DNA of 29,509 nt from Fidelibacterota bacterium (lineage in GTDB: Bacteria; Fidelibacterota; UBA8477): positions 1-29,509 of the forward strand of contig JAIPJR010000035.1 of NCBI GenBank assembly GCA_021734045.1. Direction: 5' to 3'. Each line of letters starts with the position of its first letter. The stretch's first letter is position 1. The notes under the pieces were generated by a model. It saw only the letters and a list, made by a program, of their open reading frames with translations, had not been told where the DNA came from and did not search any database. Shown here in pieces: positions 1 through 7,899 of the stretch. A program made the translations under genes and the position numbers.

Positions 1-1393
1 CAATATCCACGTGGCACCATTTGGTTCCTTCTTTCACGAATTCCTGCAGGAATGCGGCTGCGGCGATGGTTCCGGCTTCCTTGGCTTTGCCCATATTTTT
101 CACATCAGCAATCTTGGACTTGATATCGTTAGCATAGTCCTCGTCCAGCGGCAGTTGCCAAACCCGATCGGATGATTCTTCGCCGCAATTAATGAGTTCA
201 TCGGCGAAATCCTGATGATTGGTGAGTACGCCACTGTAATAATGACCAAGCGCGACGACGACTGCACCAGTCAGCGTGGCAAAATCAACCAGCCCGTCCA
301 CCTCATAATTTTCGGTTAAATAGGAGAGACCGTCAGCCAGGATCAGGCGCCCTTCCGCATCAGTATTTAGCACCTCAATGGTTTTACCATTATAGGCTTT
401 CAAAATATCGCCGGGTCGCATGGCGCGATCACCATTCATGTTTTCCGTAGAAGGAACAATGGCAATAATATTCAATTTTGGCTGTAATTGCGCCACGATG
501 TGCATGATACCCAAAACTGCTGCACCACCCAGCATGTCAAATTTCATCTCATCCATTCCGGCTGCCGGTTTGATGGAAATTCCACCCGAATCAAAGGTGA
601 GACCTTTGCCCACGAGTCCCAGCGTCTTGCCCTCTTTTTCACCACCCTGGTACTCCAAAATGATGAACTTGGGTGGTTCGTCCGTACCGGCAGAGACACC
701 AGCAATACCGCCCATTCCCAATCGTTTAAAATCATCCCGGTCAAAAATCGTCACTTTAAAATTTTTGGCTTTTCCGATTTTTTCCGCCGTTTCGGCCAGA
801 TAGGTGGGGGTGGCTACATTTCCGGGATGGTTTCCCAGGTCACGGGTCAGGTTTACACCTTCAGAAATGGTATATCCGTAGGCCAGTGCTTTTTTAATAT
901 CGGCACTGCTGATAATGGTCACTGATTCAACACCGGCAAAGTCGTCATCTTTCTTCGCCTGGTAGGGTGTAAAGCGATAGGATCCCATGGCATACCCCTC
1001 GGCTAAATACTGGGCATCATCCGAGCTCACCACATCCCGGGCTAAAAATTCCGACGCCACACGCTTCATCTTCATGCCATGGGCAGCCCGGATGGCGGTG
1101 GCGGCTGCCTGACGCAGCTTGTCCGTGTTGAATCCGTCCTTTTTACCCAGACCAATGATCATGAGCCGTTCGGCCAGTGCGTTTTTAGGCGTGTAAAATA
1201 CCAAGCTACTGTTGAGTTTACCCGTAAACTCACCATTATTAATCGCCATCTCCAGCGCACCGTCCAATTCGGTGTTCGCGGCTTGTAATGCTTCGCTAAA
1301 ATCCTCACCCTCGAAATGTCCGCGAATCATAAGCGGATAGCGCTCGGTCACCTGATCCGGTGCTGTAACCGTTAATGTCTTTAGAAATTCCAT
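1..1393 (-). CDS. pepA: Leucyl aminopeptidase, M17 family (C-terminus cut by window edge)
   Basis: Cytosolic metallo-aminopeptidase that removes N-terminal residues from peptides. Reading from the ATG at 1393, 464 codons are present and the frame runs open off the left edge; the family is about 500 residues, so only the extreme C-terminus is missing. The M17 signature NTDAEGRL is present with D345 and E347, and the upstream GKGLTFDSGG motif carries the expected lysine K263 and aspartate D268. The last visible residues, WCHVDI, match the family's conserved W-H-D-I-A-G segment. The N-terminal third is the variable macrodomain-like part. A GAGGTG ribosome-binding site lies about 7 bases before the start. 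It is co-directional with the methyltransferase gene but separated by 111 bp, so it may have its own promoter. I am sure of the family; the in vivo substrate preference cannot be read. Confidence 0.95.
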   Translation of the reverse strand, partial: MEFLKTLTVTAPDQVTERYPLMIRGHFEGEDFSEALQAANTELDGALEMAINNGEFTGKLNSSLVFYTPKNALAERLMIIGLGKKDGFNTDKLRQAAATAIRAAHGMKMKRVASEFLARDVVSSDDAQYLAEGYAMGSYRFTPYQAKKDDDFAGVESVTIISSADIKKALAYGYTISEGVNLTRDLGNHPGNVATPTYLAETAEKIGKAKNFKVTIFDRDDFKRLGMGGIAGVSAGTDEPPKFIILEYQGGEKEGKTLGLVGKGLTFDSGGISIKPAAGMDEMKFDMLGGAAVLGIMHIVAQLQPKLNIIAIVPSTENMNGDRAMRPGDILKAYNGKTIEVLNTDAEGRLILADGLSYLTENYEVDGLVDFATLTGAVVVALGHYYSGVLTNHQDFADELINCGEESSDRVWQLPLDEDYANDIKSKIADVKNMGKAKEAGTIAAAAFLQEFVKEGTKWCHVDI

Positions 1394-1493
1394 GAAAACA
1401 CCTCGTCTCTATTTGTGCGTCTTGTTTACGACTAATTTTCGACCTGATTTGCGTTGAAAACCCATTGCGGGGAAATGTAAACAGGAACGGATT

Positions 1494-1525
1494 AAAAAAA
1501 ACAGCTACCTCCGGGATGGTTGTGT
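1494..1525 (-). terminator. Possible weak intrinsic terminator after the methyltransferase gene
   Basis: On the minus strand the last codons and stop of the methyltransferase gene form an imperfect inverted repeat (ACA-C-ATC against GGT-G-TGT with two mismatches), immediately followed by a run of eight T. The U-tract is convincing, the stem is not. It would end the four-gene minus-strand run before pepA. Confidence 0.3.
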
Positions 1526-2107
1526 CCGACACGCTTCGAAGGACTGAACCACACCCCACAGATAATGCCGACGTCGGGTAATGGTGAATCCGGCATTTTT
1601 GATTGCAGCGCCCGTTTCCCGGTTAAGATGACAGCCCTCCGCAAACAGTTTCCACGGTGGTGTAAGCCAGTCAAAGATTTTTCCCAGCCATGGCTGTGGG
1701 GGGCGGACATGCTCCAAAATGTGGATGGTACCGTTTGGTTTCAGAATTCGCCGGATTTCAACCAGCGTTTGTTCCATTGATTGGACGGAGCAGAGCACCA
1801 GCGTCGCTACCACCCGGTCAAAACTGGCATCCGCGAAGGGCATGTGTTCGCCCACACCCTGAATCCAGGTCATTTGAGGATAATTTTTCCGGCGAGGCTC
1901 TGCGCACACGGCTTTTTCCCGGGAGGGTTCTACCGCAATGATTTCCGCATCCGGATGGTGTGGATAAAATGAAGTATTAACTGCCGTACCGGCGCCCAAC
2001 TCAAGAATCCGGCCACTGACCTCGCTCAGAATGCGCCGGCGCAACCGCCGTAGTCCGAAATATTCCAGCGGCAGCATAAAAATGTCATAGAAACAGGGAC
2101 GAGTCAT
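1505..2107 (-). CDS. Class I SAM-dependent methyltransferase (Methyltransf_11 type)
   Basis: A 200-residue Rossmann-fold methyltransferase. Motif I, ILELGAGTAVN, is at residues 34-44; the acidic end of strand beta2, IIAVEPS, is at 56-62; the post-II region with MPFADASFDRVVA at about 90-102 and LKPNGTIHILEH at about 122-133 fit the family. The N-terminal FYDIFMLPLE segment and overall length resemble small UbiE/METTL7-like enzymes that methylate lipophilic or thiol substrates, but the substrate cannot be inferred. Its ATG overlaps the stop of the upstream cation transporter gene by four bases, which indicates translational coupling and one transcript. The C-terminus is basic and short. Certain at the fold level, unknown at the reaction level. 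Confidence 0.85.
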   Translation of the reverse strand: MTRPCFYDIFMLPLEYFGLRRLRRRILSEVSGRILELGAGTAVNTSFYPHHPDAEIIAVEPSREKAVCAEPRRKNYPQMTWIQGVGEHMPFADASFDRVVATLVLCSVQSMEQTLVEIRRILKPNGTIHILEHVRPPQPWLGKIFDWLTPPWKLFAEGCHLNRETGAAIKNAGFTITRRRHYLWGVVQSFEACRTQPSRR

Positions 2108-3081
2108 TCCGGCGTGGTGCTCTTTGAACCGGAGGATTTTTTCTGAATGAATTCACAGTTATCCACACCCGGACAGGTTTCATCGCAGGGATCCATGTGA
2201 ATCAGTACATTGGAAGCGGGTACCAGTTCTTGAATTTTGCGTTCCAGTTGGTCGGTAATATCATGGGCTTCCACGAAGGGTGTTTCCCGGCAGATGTCCA
2301 GGTGAAAATCGATGAATTTGTATGGACCGGAGCGACGGGTACGGAAATTGTGGTACCCGATAATTTTATCGCTGTGTTCCATGATGGTAGTGAGAATTTC
2401 CTCATTCAGAGAATCGGGAAGTTTGTGGTCCATCAAACGGTCAAGGGCATTCCGAAAAAGGTCCCAGACGCTTTTGAGAATGAAGGCAGACATGGCCAGT
2501 GTGAGAATCACATCAATGAGCTGGAAACCGGTGAGGTGGATCAGCAGGAGTCCCAGCAAAATGCCGCCATTACTATAAATATCGGTGGTATAGTGGACAC
2601 TGTCAGCTTCCAAAGCGATGGATTCGGTGGCACGGCTCCGCTGACGAAGAAAAATGCTCACCCCTACGCTGCCCAGTAGGGAAACCAGCATGACAACAAT
2701 GGCCAACTGCGTCATACCGATTGCTTTGGGATTGAAAATCCGGTCCACAGCCGTGTAAATCAGGTACACCGTGGAACCGAAAATGATGATGGACTCCAGT
2801 AATGCCGCGATTTCCTGGCTTTTCCCATGGCCGTACGGGTGCTCCCGGTCAGCCGGTTCATGTGATATCCTGATGAAGATGAAATTCCCCAGGGAGACGA
2901 AAAAGTCCATGAATGAATCAATTGCACTGGCAATGACGCCCACCGAAAAGGTCATGAGGCCCGCCACCAATTTGATAATGGCCAGGGTACCAGCTACCGT
3001 CAGTGGAACCAGGGCGGCTTTATGTTGCCGGGCTTCTACGGGAGCCGGATCTGTGATTTCAGCCGTTTTACCAGATTCCAT
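2104..3081 (-). CDS. Cation diffusion facilitator transporter (FieF/ZitB-like)
   Basis: Inner-membrane divalent-cation/proton antiporter of 325 residues, normal for the family. The transport-site residues of the Zn/Fe-type subgroup are visible: D55 and D59 in SAIDSFMDF (TM2) and H163 and D167 in SVHYTTD (TM5). The loop motif HPYGHGKSQE is at 81-90. The cytoplasmic C-terminal domain keeps the expected metal-ligand histidines (H244, H260, H273, H295 with D297). After this domain sits an unusual extension, CDETCPGVDNC, with cysteines 299, 303 and 309. The start overlaps the end of the amidase gene by 14 bp and the end overlaps the methyltransferase start by 4 bp, so it is mid-operon. Zn, Fe or Mn are all possible substrates; the D-D/H-D site favours Zn or Fe. 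Confidence 0.93.
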   Translation of the reverse strand: MESGKTAEITDPAPVEARQHKAALVPLTVAGTLAIIKLVAGLMTFSVGVIASAIDSFMDFFVSLGNFIFIRISHEPADREHPYGHGKSQEIAALLESIIIFGSTVYLIYTAVDRIFNPKAIGMTQLAIVVMLVSLLGSVGVSIFLRQRSRATESIALEADSVHYTTDIYSNGGILLGLLLIHLTGFQLIDVILTLAMSAFILKSVWDLFRNALDRLMDHKLPDSLNEEILTTIMEHSDKIIGYHNFRTRRSGPYKFIDFHLDICRETPFVEAHDITDQLERKIQELVPASNVLIHMDPCDETCPGVDNCEFIQKKSSGSKSTTPE

Positions 3082-5152
3082 GGGTTTCTAATGCTTCCTG
3101 GTGTGTGGCCTGTTGGATTAAATAGTCTTGAAGGCCATTGAAAACCGCCTGAGCAAGCTTATCCAGTCCCTCCTCGCTGAGCAGAAACATTTCATCATCC
3201 GGATGGGTCATGAAGCCGCCTTCGATTAAAAACACCAGATAATCGGTTTGACGCAGCAGGTAATAGTAATACCGGGTGATTTTGCCGTAGGGTTCCAGCC
3301 CCATTTCTAACAGATGGGGGTAGGTGGCATCACAAATCTGCTTCGCACTGGGCCAGGTGAAATAGGTGGAGGTACCCTTCACCCCCAGCGGATTGGAACC
3401 GGAGCCGGGCGCATTGTTGTGTGCCATGACAAAAATGTGCACACTGTCTTTCCTCGCAATCTCAGCCCGTTCCGCCAAACTAAGCCGCGTATCTGTCGTT
3501 CGTGTGAGATAAACGGTAGCGCCGACTTCCTCCAGAAGCTTTGCCAATTTCAGACTATAGCGCAGATTGGCGTCGGCTTCCGGATAACCGGTCACACCGA
3601 TAGCACCGCGTTCATACCCGCCGTGGCCAGGGTCAATTTCAATGGATATGTGCTTGAACAAGCTGTCGGATTTAATGACCGGTGGCTTGCGGATTTCCAC
3701 TACAAAGTAATCGCCATCATAATAGCCTCGCCAACCCCAGAACTGCTCACTCCGGGCGTAAAAGTTCATCTGCCAGGTGTGCGAAGCAGGTTGTTTTCGT
3801 TCCAGGTACGCCAAATCGCCATCGGGTTCGGGAAATGTCGTCCATTCCCAGCCCTGTTCAGCACCATACAGCTTCAATTCCAATCGGCGAGGTTCGAAAA
3901 CCTCTTCCAGTGTGTACGCGGGATGGACTGGACCAACGAAAAAACGGAATTGCTGCCAGTCGCCCTGATTTGTACCACGCAGAGACCCAACCTGCACGGG
4001 GAGCTGGGTTAAAGGCTGGGGCAGGAGTTTCACATTCCTGCGGTGGATATAGCCATGCAATTCATCACTAAGCCAGACGCGAAAATAATTATCCTCCAAC
4101 CCGTTAATTGTCAGGGCAATACCCTCTCCAAGCGGCATGAAGAGTCCTTCACCTAACTGGTGATAGACGCGGCTGTCTCCGCTGGTAGTGATTGCTCCCA
4201 GCGGTGTGGCGAGCAGCCGGATATTGCCATTGGAATAGGCATAATGGCTGAAAATCCGGTGCGTTTTTACCAGATAACGAATTTTCAAGGCTTGCTGTGG
4301 TGTTTCCGGTGTGACACGCCAGAATCCACGATATTGGCCCGGTGCCTCTTCAATCAATCGTTCCCAATCCATGCTGCCAGGAATCTGGAAATAGGCTGCC
4401 TGACCCGGGCGTCCATCAAAACCGACTTGTAGAATATCACCTGCAGTCACCCACCGATGTGATGCCGGCAGGGCTGAATCCTCGATAAAGAGTGGCAATT
4501 CTTCCGGATCTTCAGGTCGGGGCGTGACAATGCGAAGGGTGTCTCGCAATATCTCACTATCCAGAGCGGCGATAAAGGCAAAGACATTCTCTCCAGGGTT
4601 TAATTCCAACAGACCGGTGAAACCGCCGGAGGGGAAGACCTGAAGCGTATCGCCATTTAGCAGTACGGTGGCGTCTGGATGGGTGCGACCTTTAAATGAA
4701 ATGCGATCGCGCCGCATCTCGCCACTGCGCGGACTTAATACCTGCAACCAAAGTGAGTCGGCGACATTCTTATTCACGAATTGGCTGTCGGCATTAAAAT
4801 GATCAAAGTTCATGCGCCAGAGCGTAAGGGATGTGTCCCAACGGGTTGTGCGATTTGATACCTGGATGGTGAGTGTGTTTTTGTGCGCCTGCAGGGTAAT
4901 GTTATGGTCAATCCGGCCGGCACTGTCCACCGGAACCGGTGCACCATTAATCCAGACCTGGCTTTGAGGATTGGTCATACCCAGAACCTGAATGTCATCA
5001 ACCCAGTGACGACCGTTATCAACAGGATAGATCAATCGGAAAGGATTAGTCTGACCAATACCCAGTTGTGCTGCAAAAAATAACATGAGTAGAAATAAGC
5101 GTACCGAATGGGTCCGTCTTTGCGGATGATTGGATAGAGAAATTGAAGTCAT
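3068..5152 (-). CDS. Secreted N-acetylmuramoyl-L-alanine amidase (Amidase_3) with N-terminal beta-rich domains
   Basis: Periplasmic zinc amidase that cuts the amide bond between MurNAc and the stem peptide. The catalytic domain fills residues about 500-680: DPGHGG with zinc ligand H510, second ligand E525 in GYPEAD, third ligand H578 in MAHNNA, and catalytic glutamate E644 in LIEGGF. The N-terminus has basic residues then a hydrophobic stretch (about 18-33), consistent with a signal peptide. Residues about 40-115 and 130-205 look like two Ig-like beta domains (each with a W/L-x-N-G hairpin), and about 318-380 resembles an SH3-like fold (SRVYHQLGEG...GYIHRRNVKLL). At 694 residues it is much longer than the AmiA/AmiC type. 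The start is supported by AGAGGA seven bases upstream. Its gene follows a secreted unknown protein by 22 bp. Confidence 0.93.
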   Translation of the reverse strand: MTSISLSNHPQRRTHSVRLFLLMLFFAAQLGIGQTNPFRLIYPVDNGRHWVDDIQVLGMTNPQSQVWINGAPVPVDSAGRIDHNITLQAHKNTLTIQVSNRTTRWDTSLTLWRMNFDHFNADSQFVNKNVADSLWLQVLSPRSGEMRRDRISFKGRTHPDATVLLNGDTLQVFPSGGFTGLLELNPGENVFAFIAALDSEILRDTLRIVTPRPEDPEELPLFIEDSALPASHRWVTAGDILQVGFDGRPGQAAYFQIPGSMDWERLIEEAPGQYRGFWRVTPETPQQALKIRYLVKTHRIFSHYAYSNGNIRLLATPLGAITTSGDSRVYHQLGEGLFMPLGEGIALTINGLEDNYFRVWLSDELHGYIHRRNVKLLPQPLTQLPVQVGSLRGTNQGDWQQFRFFVGPVHPAYTLEEVFEPRRLELKLYGAEQGWEWTTFPEPDGDLAYLERKQPASHTWQMNFYARSEQFWGWRGYYDGDYFVVEIRKPPVIKSDSLFKHISIEIDPGHGGYERGAIGVTGYPEADANLRYSLKLAKLLEEVGATVYLTRTTDTRLSLAERAEIARKDSVHIFVMAHNNAPGSGSNPLGVKGTSTYFTWPSAKQICDATYPHLLEMGLEPYGKITRYYYYLLRQTDYLVFLIEGGFMTHPDDEMFLLSEEGLDKLAQAVFNGLQDYLIQQATHQEALETHGIW

Positions 5153-5174
5153 GAAAGCGTCCTCTGATGGTGAT

Positions 5175-7088
5175 TCAATCGTCAGCGAATAACAATAGAC
5201 AACTGGTCCAGATGTGGGGGGATAGGTCTGGGTCGTGAAAATTTCCCTGGCAATCCCAGGTCTTCGGAAAAAGGTGGGCGTTGATGGCAGCGCGAATCAG
5301 CAGAGGATAGCCAGCTGCCTGGACGGCTTCGCGTTGGTAACCACTCTGGCGCGCCAGTATGAGGGAATTCATGTAAGGCAAAATGGGTGCTTCGGCTGGA
5401 AATGTGGTTTCACTGAGAACGGGTAACTGCCATAGTGGACGGTTGTTCAATGCGAGTCGGGTATAAATGTGTGGCCTTTGCTGCGATAATCCGGGAGCCC
5501 ATAATAAAGTCGAAAGCAGATCCGGATTAATCTCTGGATTTGACACAACGAATGTTTGTTCCAAGGCTGTTTGAATTTGTTGACTCAGGCGCTGGTAAAC
5601 ATAGGCACTGGCGGGCACGCCCACGTCTTTGGCGAGCGTTGCCATGGCATTCAGACCAGCCAACAGATAAATTTTATCAGTGACCGTATGGTCGGGAAAT
5701 CCGCTGCGAAATTGCGCGATAACCGGTTCAGCAAAACCTTTCAGAATTTCATCCCAATTTGATTTTATCAGAGTGACATGACCCAGGCGGTCACTCACCT
5801 GCTGCGCCAGGGTCAGGAAGCGTGCCCATTCCACAACAGACATTGATTCCCGAATCTGATCCAGGATTAATCCCAGATCGTCGTTGGCTTCGTCAGCATG
5901 ACCACCCAGACAGAGTCCCCAGGCGCGGGTCAGGGCGTGGTCGAAGGATTTCTCCAGATCCATTGGGGAAGGCGTGATTTCCAGGAATGTGAGCGCTTGT
6001 AACCATTGATCTGATTGCTGAGCAGTGAGTCCCGTGGGCATTTTATCCAACCGATGCCAATTCTGCCACCATTCCGTCTCACGCTGAAAAAATGCCGCCA
6101 CATCCTGGCTGATAATTTCCGTATAACGCCGGGCAATTTTAATGCTCTCCGCCGAATGGGCGAAAACCGTGAAATGCTGCTGCAGTCCCTCCTGGGGGGG
6201 TAGGTCGCTATCCATGAAGGCAATGTCCGGTCGGTCCAATTCCCACTTTGCCTTAATGGAGACGGTTTGTCCCTCGCGGTAGGTCATTTCTGCCAGCACA
6301 CAGAAAATGGGATCGGGATAAGCGGCAGAAACCACTGCCGAAAGGGTGAGCAAATTGTCGTCATTCAGCAAATATTCAATCTTCAGAATCCCGGTCCCGG
6401 GGATGTAATTCACATCCGTGAGAACCGCATCCAGTGGCAGGGCGAATTGCTCCCCGTCGGCCTGAACAGTGTAGTTAAGGGATTTAAAAAAGCTGGCTGC
6501 CGCAAGGGGATCGCTGGACTGCATTTGGGGCCAGCGGCGAAAGGTCTCAAAATGGTGCTGATCCAGATTGTACGTTACATGGGCAGTGCGGTTAAAAATT
6601 GGTACACGATTAAGGGTGCGATATCCAACCGGATGGCAACCCGCCAGTTGGTTCCATTCTGCCTCCGTGATGAGTCGCATGACCGGCAAACCGGTTGGCG
6701 TATAATCATCGGTTCGCGTTAGGATGAGTGTGTCTGATTCCAGAAAGGGCGTGTTAACATGCATGGCGAAAATCCCACCAGATGCGTAGAGTGAATCGGC
6801 ACCCGGTGGTGGTCGCAGGGCAATCTTATCTGTCATGTCCTGTACCAGCAGGATGTAAAATTGGGTGGTGTCCAACGCCGAATTCAACCTGACCAGCGGA
6901 AAGCGAGCGGCGGAAAAATCGCCGTGAAAAGGTGGATAGTATTGGTTTTGATGTATGCCAGAGGCTGTGTTGAATTGCCACTGTCCGGTGAGAGGGATGG
7001 CCCCGGATACCGGATGATCAACCGCATAAATATTAAGGATAAGGAAAAATATCAAACTAAGTTGGATGTGATCACGAGTCGATTTCAT
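5175..7088 (-). CDS. Secreted protein of unknown function, possibly glycosidase-like
   Basis: A 637-residue protein I cannot assign to a named family. The N-terminus (basic MKSTRDH, then a hydrophobic run to about residue 28) looks like a signal peptide, so it is probably periplasmic or outer-membrane associated. Residues about 30-330 look beta-rich (alternating hydrophobic strands, many aromatic residues), and about 340-637 look helical with repeated W, H and amphipathic segments. A beta-sandwich followed by a helical half is the layout of (alpha/alpha)-barrel glycosidases and related sugar-processing proteins, but I see no catalytic signature. It is the first gene of the minus-strand run and lies 22 bp before the wall amidase gene, which suggests a role in the cell envelope. 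No frame disruption. Existence as a gene is solid; function is open. Confidence 0.8.
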   Translation of the reverse strand: MKSTRDHIQLSLIFFLILNIYAVDHPVSGAIPLTGQWQFNTASGIHQNQYYPPFHGDFSAARFPLVRLNSALDTTQFYILLVQDMTDKIALRPPPGADSLYASGGIFAMHVNTPFLESDTLILTRTDDYTPTGLPVMRLITEAEWNQLAGCHPVGYRTLNRVPIFNRTAHVTYNLDQHHFETFRRWPQMQSSDPLAAASFFKSLNYTVQADGEQFALPLDAVLTDVNYIPGTGILKIEYLLNDDNLLTLSAVVSAAYPDPIFCVLAEMTYREGQTVSIKAKWELDRPDIAFMDSDLPPQEGLQQHFTVFAHSAESIKIARRYTEIISQDVAAFFQRETEWWQNWHRLDKMPTGLTAQQSDQWLQALTFLEITPSPMDLEKSFDHALTRAWGLCLGGHADEANDDLGLILDQIRESMSVVEWARFLTLAQQVSDRLGHVTLIKSNWDEILKGFAEPVIAQFRSGFPDHTVTDKIYLLAGLNAMATLAKDVGVPASAYVYQRLSQQIQTALEQTFVVSNPEINPDLLSTLLWAPGLSQQRPHIYTRLALNNRPLWQLPVLSETTFPAEAPILPYMNSLILARQSGYQREAVQAAGYPLLIRAAINAHLFPKTWDCQGNFHDPDLSPHIWTSCLLLFADD

Positions 7089-7162
7089 GAATGCTGAAAA
7101 ATAGGGTGGCGCGAAATTTTATCCAAGCGGCAGTTCAACGGAATTGCAGAACGAAATTTCGA

Positions 7163-7191
7163 TTGAATTGGGTGGGGTGAACAATTATAAT
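7163..7191 (+). promoter_or_regulatory. Promoter of the tRNA-Ala gene
   Basis: TTGAAT (7163-7168) and a perfect TATAAT (7186-7191) are separated by 17 bases. The bases just after the -10 box are very GC-rich (CCCGCGCCC), which is the discriminator type found in stringently controlled stable-RNA promoters. Transcription would start near 7198, about 65 bases before the tRNA. Confidence 0.7.
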
Positions 7192-7262
7192 CCCGCGCCC
7201 ATTGACATGGTGAATAAAGCGTCACCGGACTGCTGTGTGAAGCAAAAACTGGTCAGATATCT

Positions 7263-7335
<73 letters not shown>

Positions 7336-7344
7336 CAAAACCTG

Positions 7345-7375
7345 AAAAAGCCACCTGATGAGGTGGCTTTTTTAT
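7345..7375 (+). terminator. Intrinsic terminator of the tRNA-Ala transcript
   Basis: A 12-bp stem, AAAAAGCCACCT (7345-7356) with AGGTGGCTTTTT (7361-7372), closes on the four-base loop GATG and ends in a T-rich tract. It starts ten bases after the tRNA and is a textbook rho-independent terminator. Confidence 0.93.
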
Positions 7376-7428
7376 TACGATATCAAACAACTATACCTCG
7401 TGTAAAAAGCCAAATGCCTAAGTGGATC

Positions 7429-7511
7429 GGGGAGAGCGTTGCGTTCGTCGAACGAAGTCAGCGGTACCCCCAGCGGAATCCCTTCGGGAGAGCCCCCCCT
7501 TCGGTTCCACG
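7429..7511 (+). pseudogene. Corrupted partial copy of the neighbouring tRNA-Ala
   Basis: The stretch 7430-7447 matches bases 7280-7297 of the tRNA at 17 of 18 positions (end of the D-arm through the anticodon stem). It is followed by a degraded variable/T-stem part (GAAGTCAGCGGT against GAAGGTCAGGGGT). After about 26 extra bases, CCCCCTTCGGTTCCAC (7495-7510) resembles the tRNA 3' end CCCCCTTGGCTCCAC. The extra bases repeat CAGCGG and CCCTTCGG, as if made by small tandem duplications. The first half of the tRNA is missing, the cloverleaf cannot form, and I see no anticodon. It could be a footprint of an integration at the tRNA, or a decayed tandem tRNA. Confidence 0.65.
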
Positions 7512-7599
7512 AAACACAAAAAAGGAGCTGTCTGAGAACCTTGAGGCGGCGGTTGTCAGGAAAGCTCTTCAAAAATTGGGGTACTGGCCCCTTACGACG

Positions 7600-7870
7600 T
7601 GACAAAATCACAAATCCCAAAAGTCAAATCTCAAACAAATCCAAAATTCCAATGATCAATGACCGAAGCGACACATCATCCATGGAAAGTATCAAGGGCT
7701 AAAGCCCTGCTTTCTATGGGTTGTCATTAACCACGAGCTACCCCGTAGGTCCACAGGTTCACAGGACTCCTTGCGAGACTCCTTTGGAGGATCCTCATGG
7801 AAAGCTTGTGGCGTTGAAATCCAGATATAATTTGAATGTTAAAGAAAACTGACCTCTGGCGACTACCGTT
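7600..7870. repeat. Gene-free stretch with clustered small palindromes
   Basis: No credible gene lies between the tRNA terminator and the end of the proline iminopeptidase gene. The left part is a C/A-rich low-complexity run (repeated CAAAT(C/T)CCAAAA-like words, about 7603-7655). Then come AGGGCT-AA-AGCCCT (7695-7708), CTAC-CCC-GTAG (7738-7748), CTCC-TTT-GGAG (7781-7791) and the perfect palindrome GAGGATCCTC (7789-7798), with direct repeats CCACAGG/TCACAGG and GACTCCTT between them. The GGGCTAAAGCCC core followed by CATTAACCACGAGCT recalls REP-type palindromes mobilised by Y1 (RAYT) transposases in other genomes, but no transposase is present here. Confidence 0.5.
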
Positions 7871-7879
7871 ACATGATTC

Positions 7880-7895
7880 GAATGCTGATGCATTC
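7880..7895 (-). terminator. Hairpin just after the proline iminopeptidase gene
   Basis: A perfect six-base stem, GAATGC/GCATTC, with a four-base loop begins four bases after the stop codon of the minus-strand gene. There is no following T-run on the minus strand, so it is a transcript-end or stability hairpin rather than a classical terminator. Confidence 0.35.
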
Positions 7896-7899
7896 AGTA

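Noticed and set aside
3314-4012. Open frame of 232 codons on the plus strand
   Set aside because: Antisense shadow of the amidase gene; the composition is unlike a folded protein and the amidase catalytic motifs confirm the minus strand.
7600-7670. Possible CRISPR remnant in the C/A-rich run
   Set aside because: The words vary in length and there are no regular spacers; it is low-complexity sequence.
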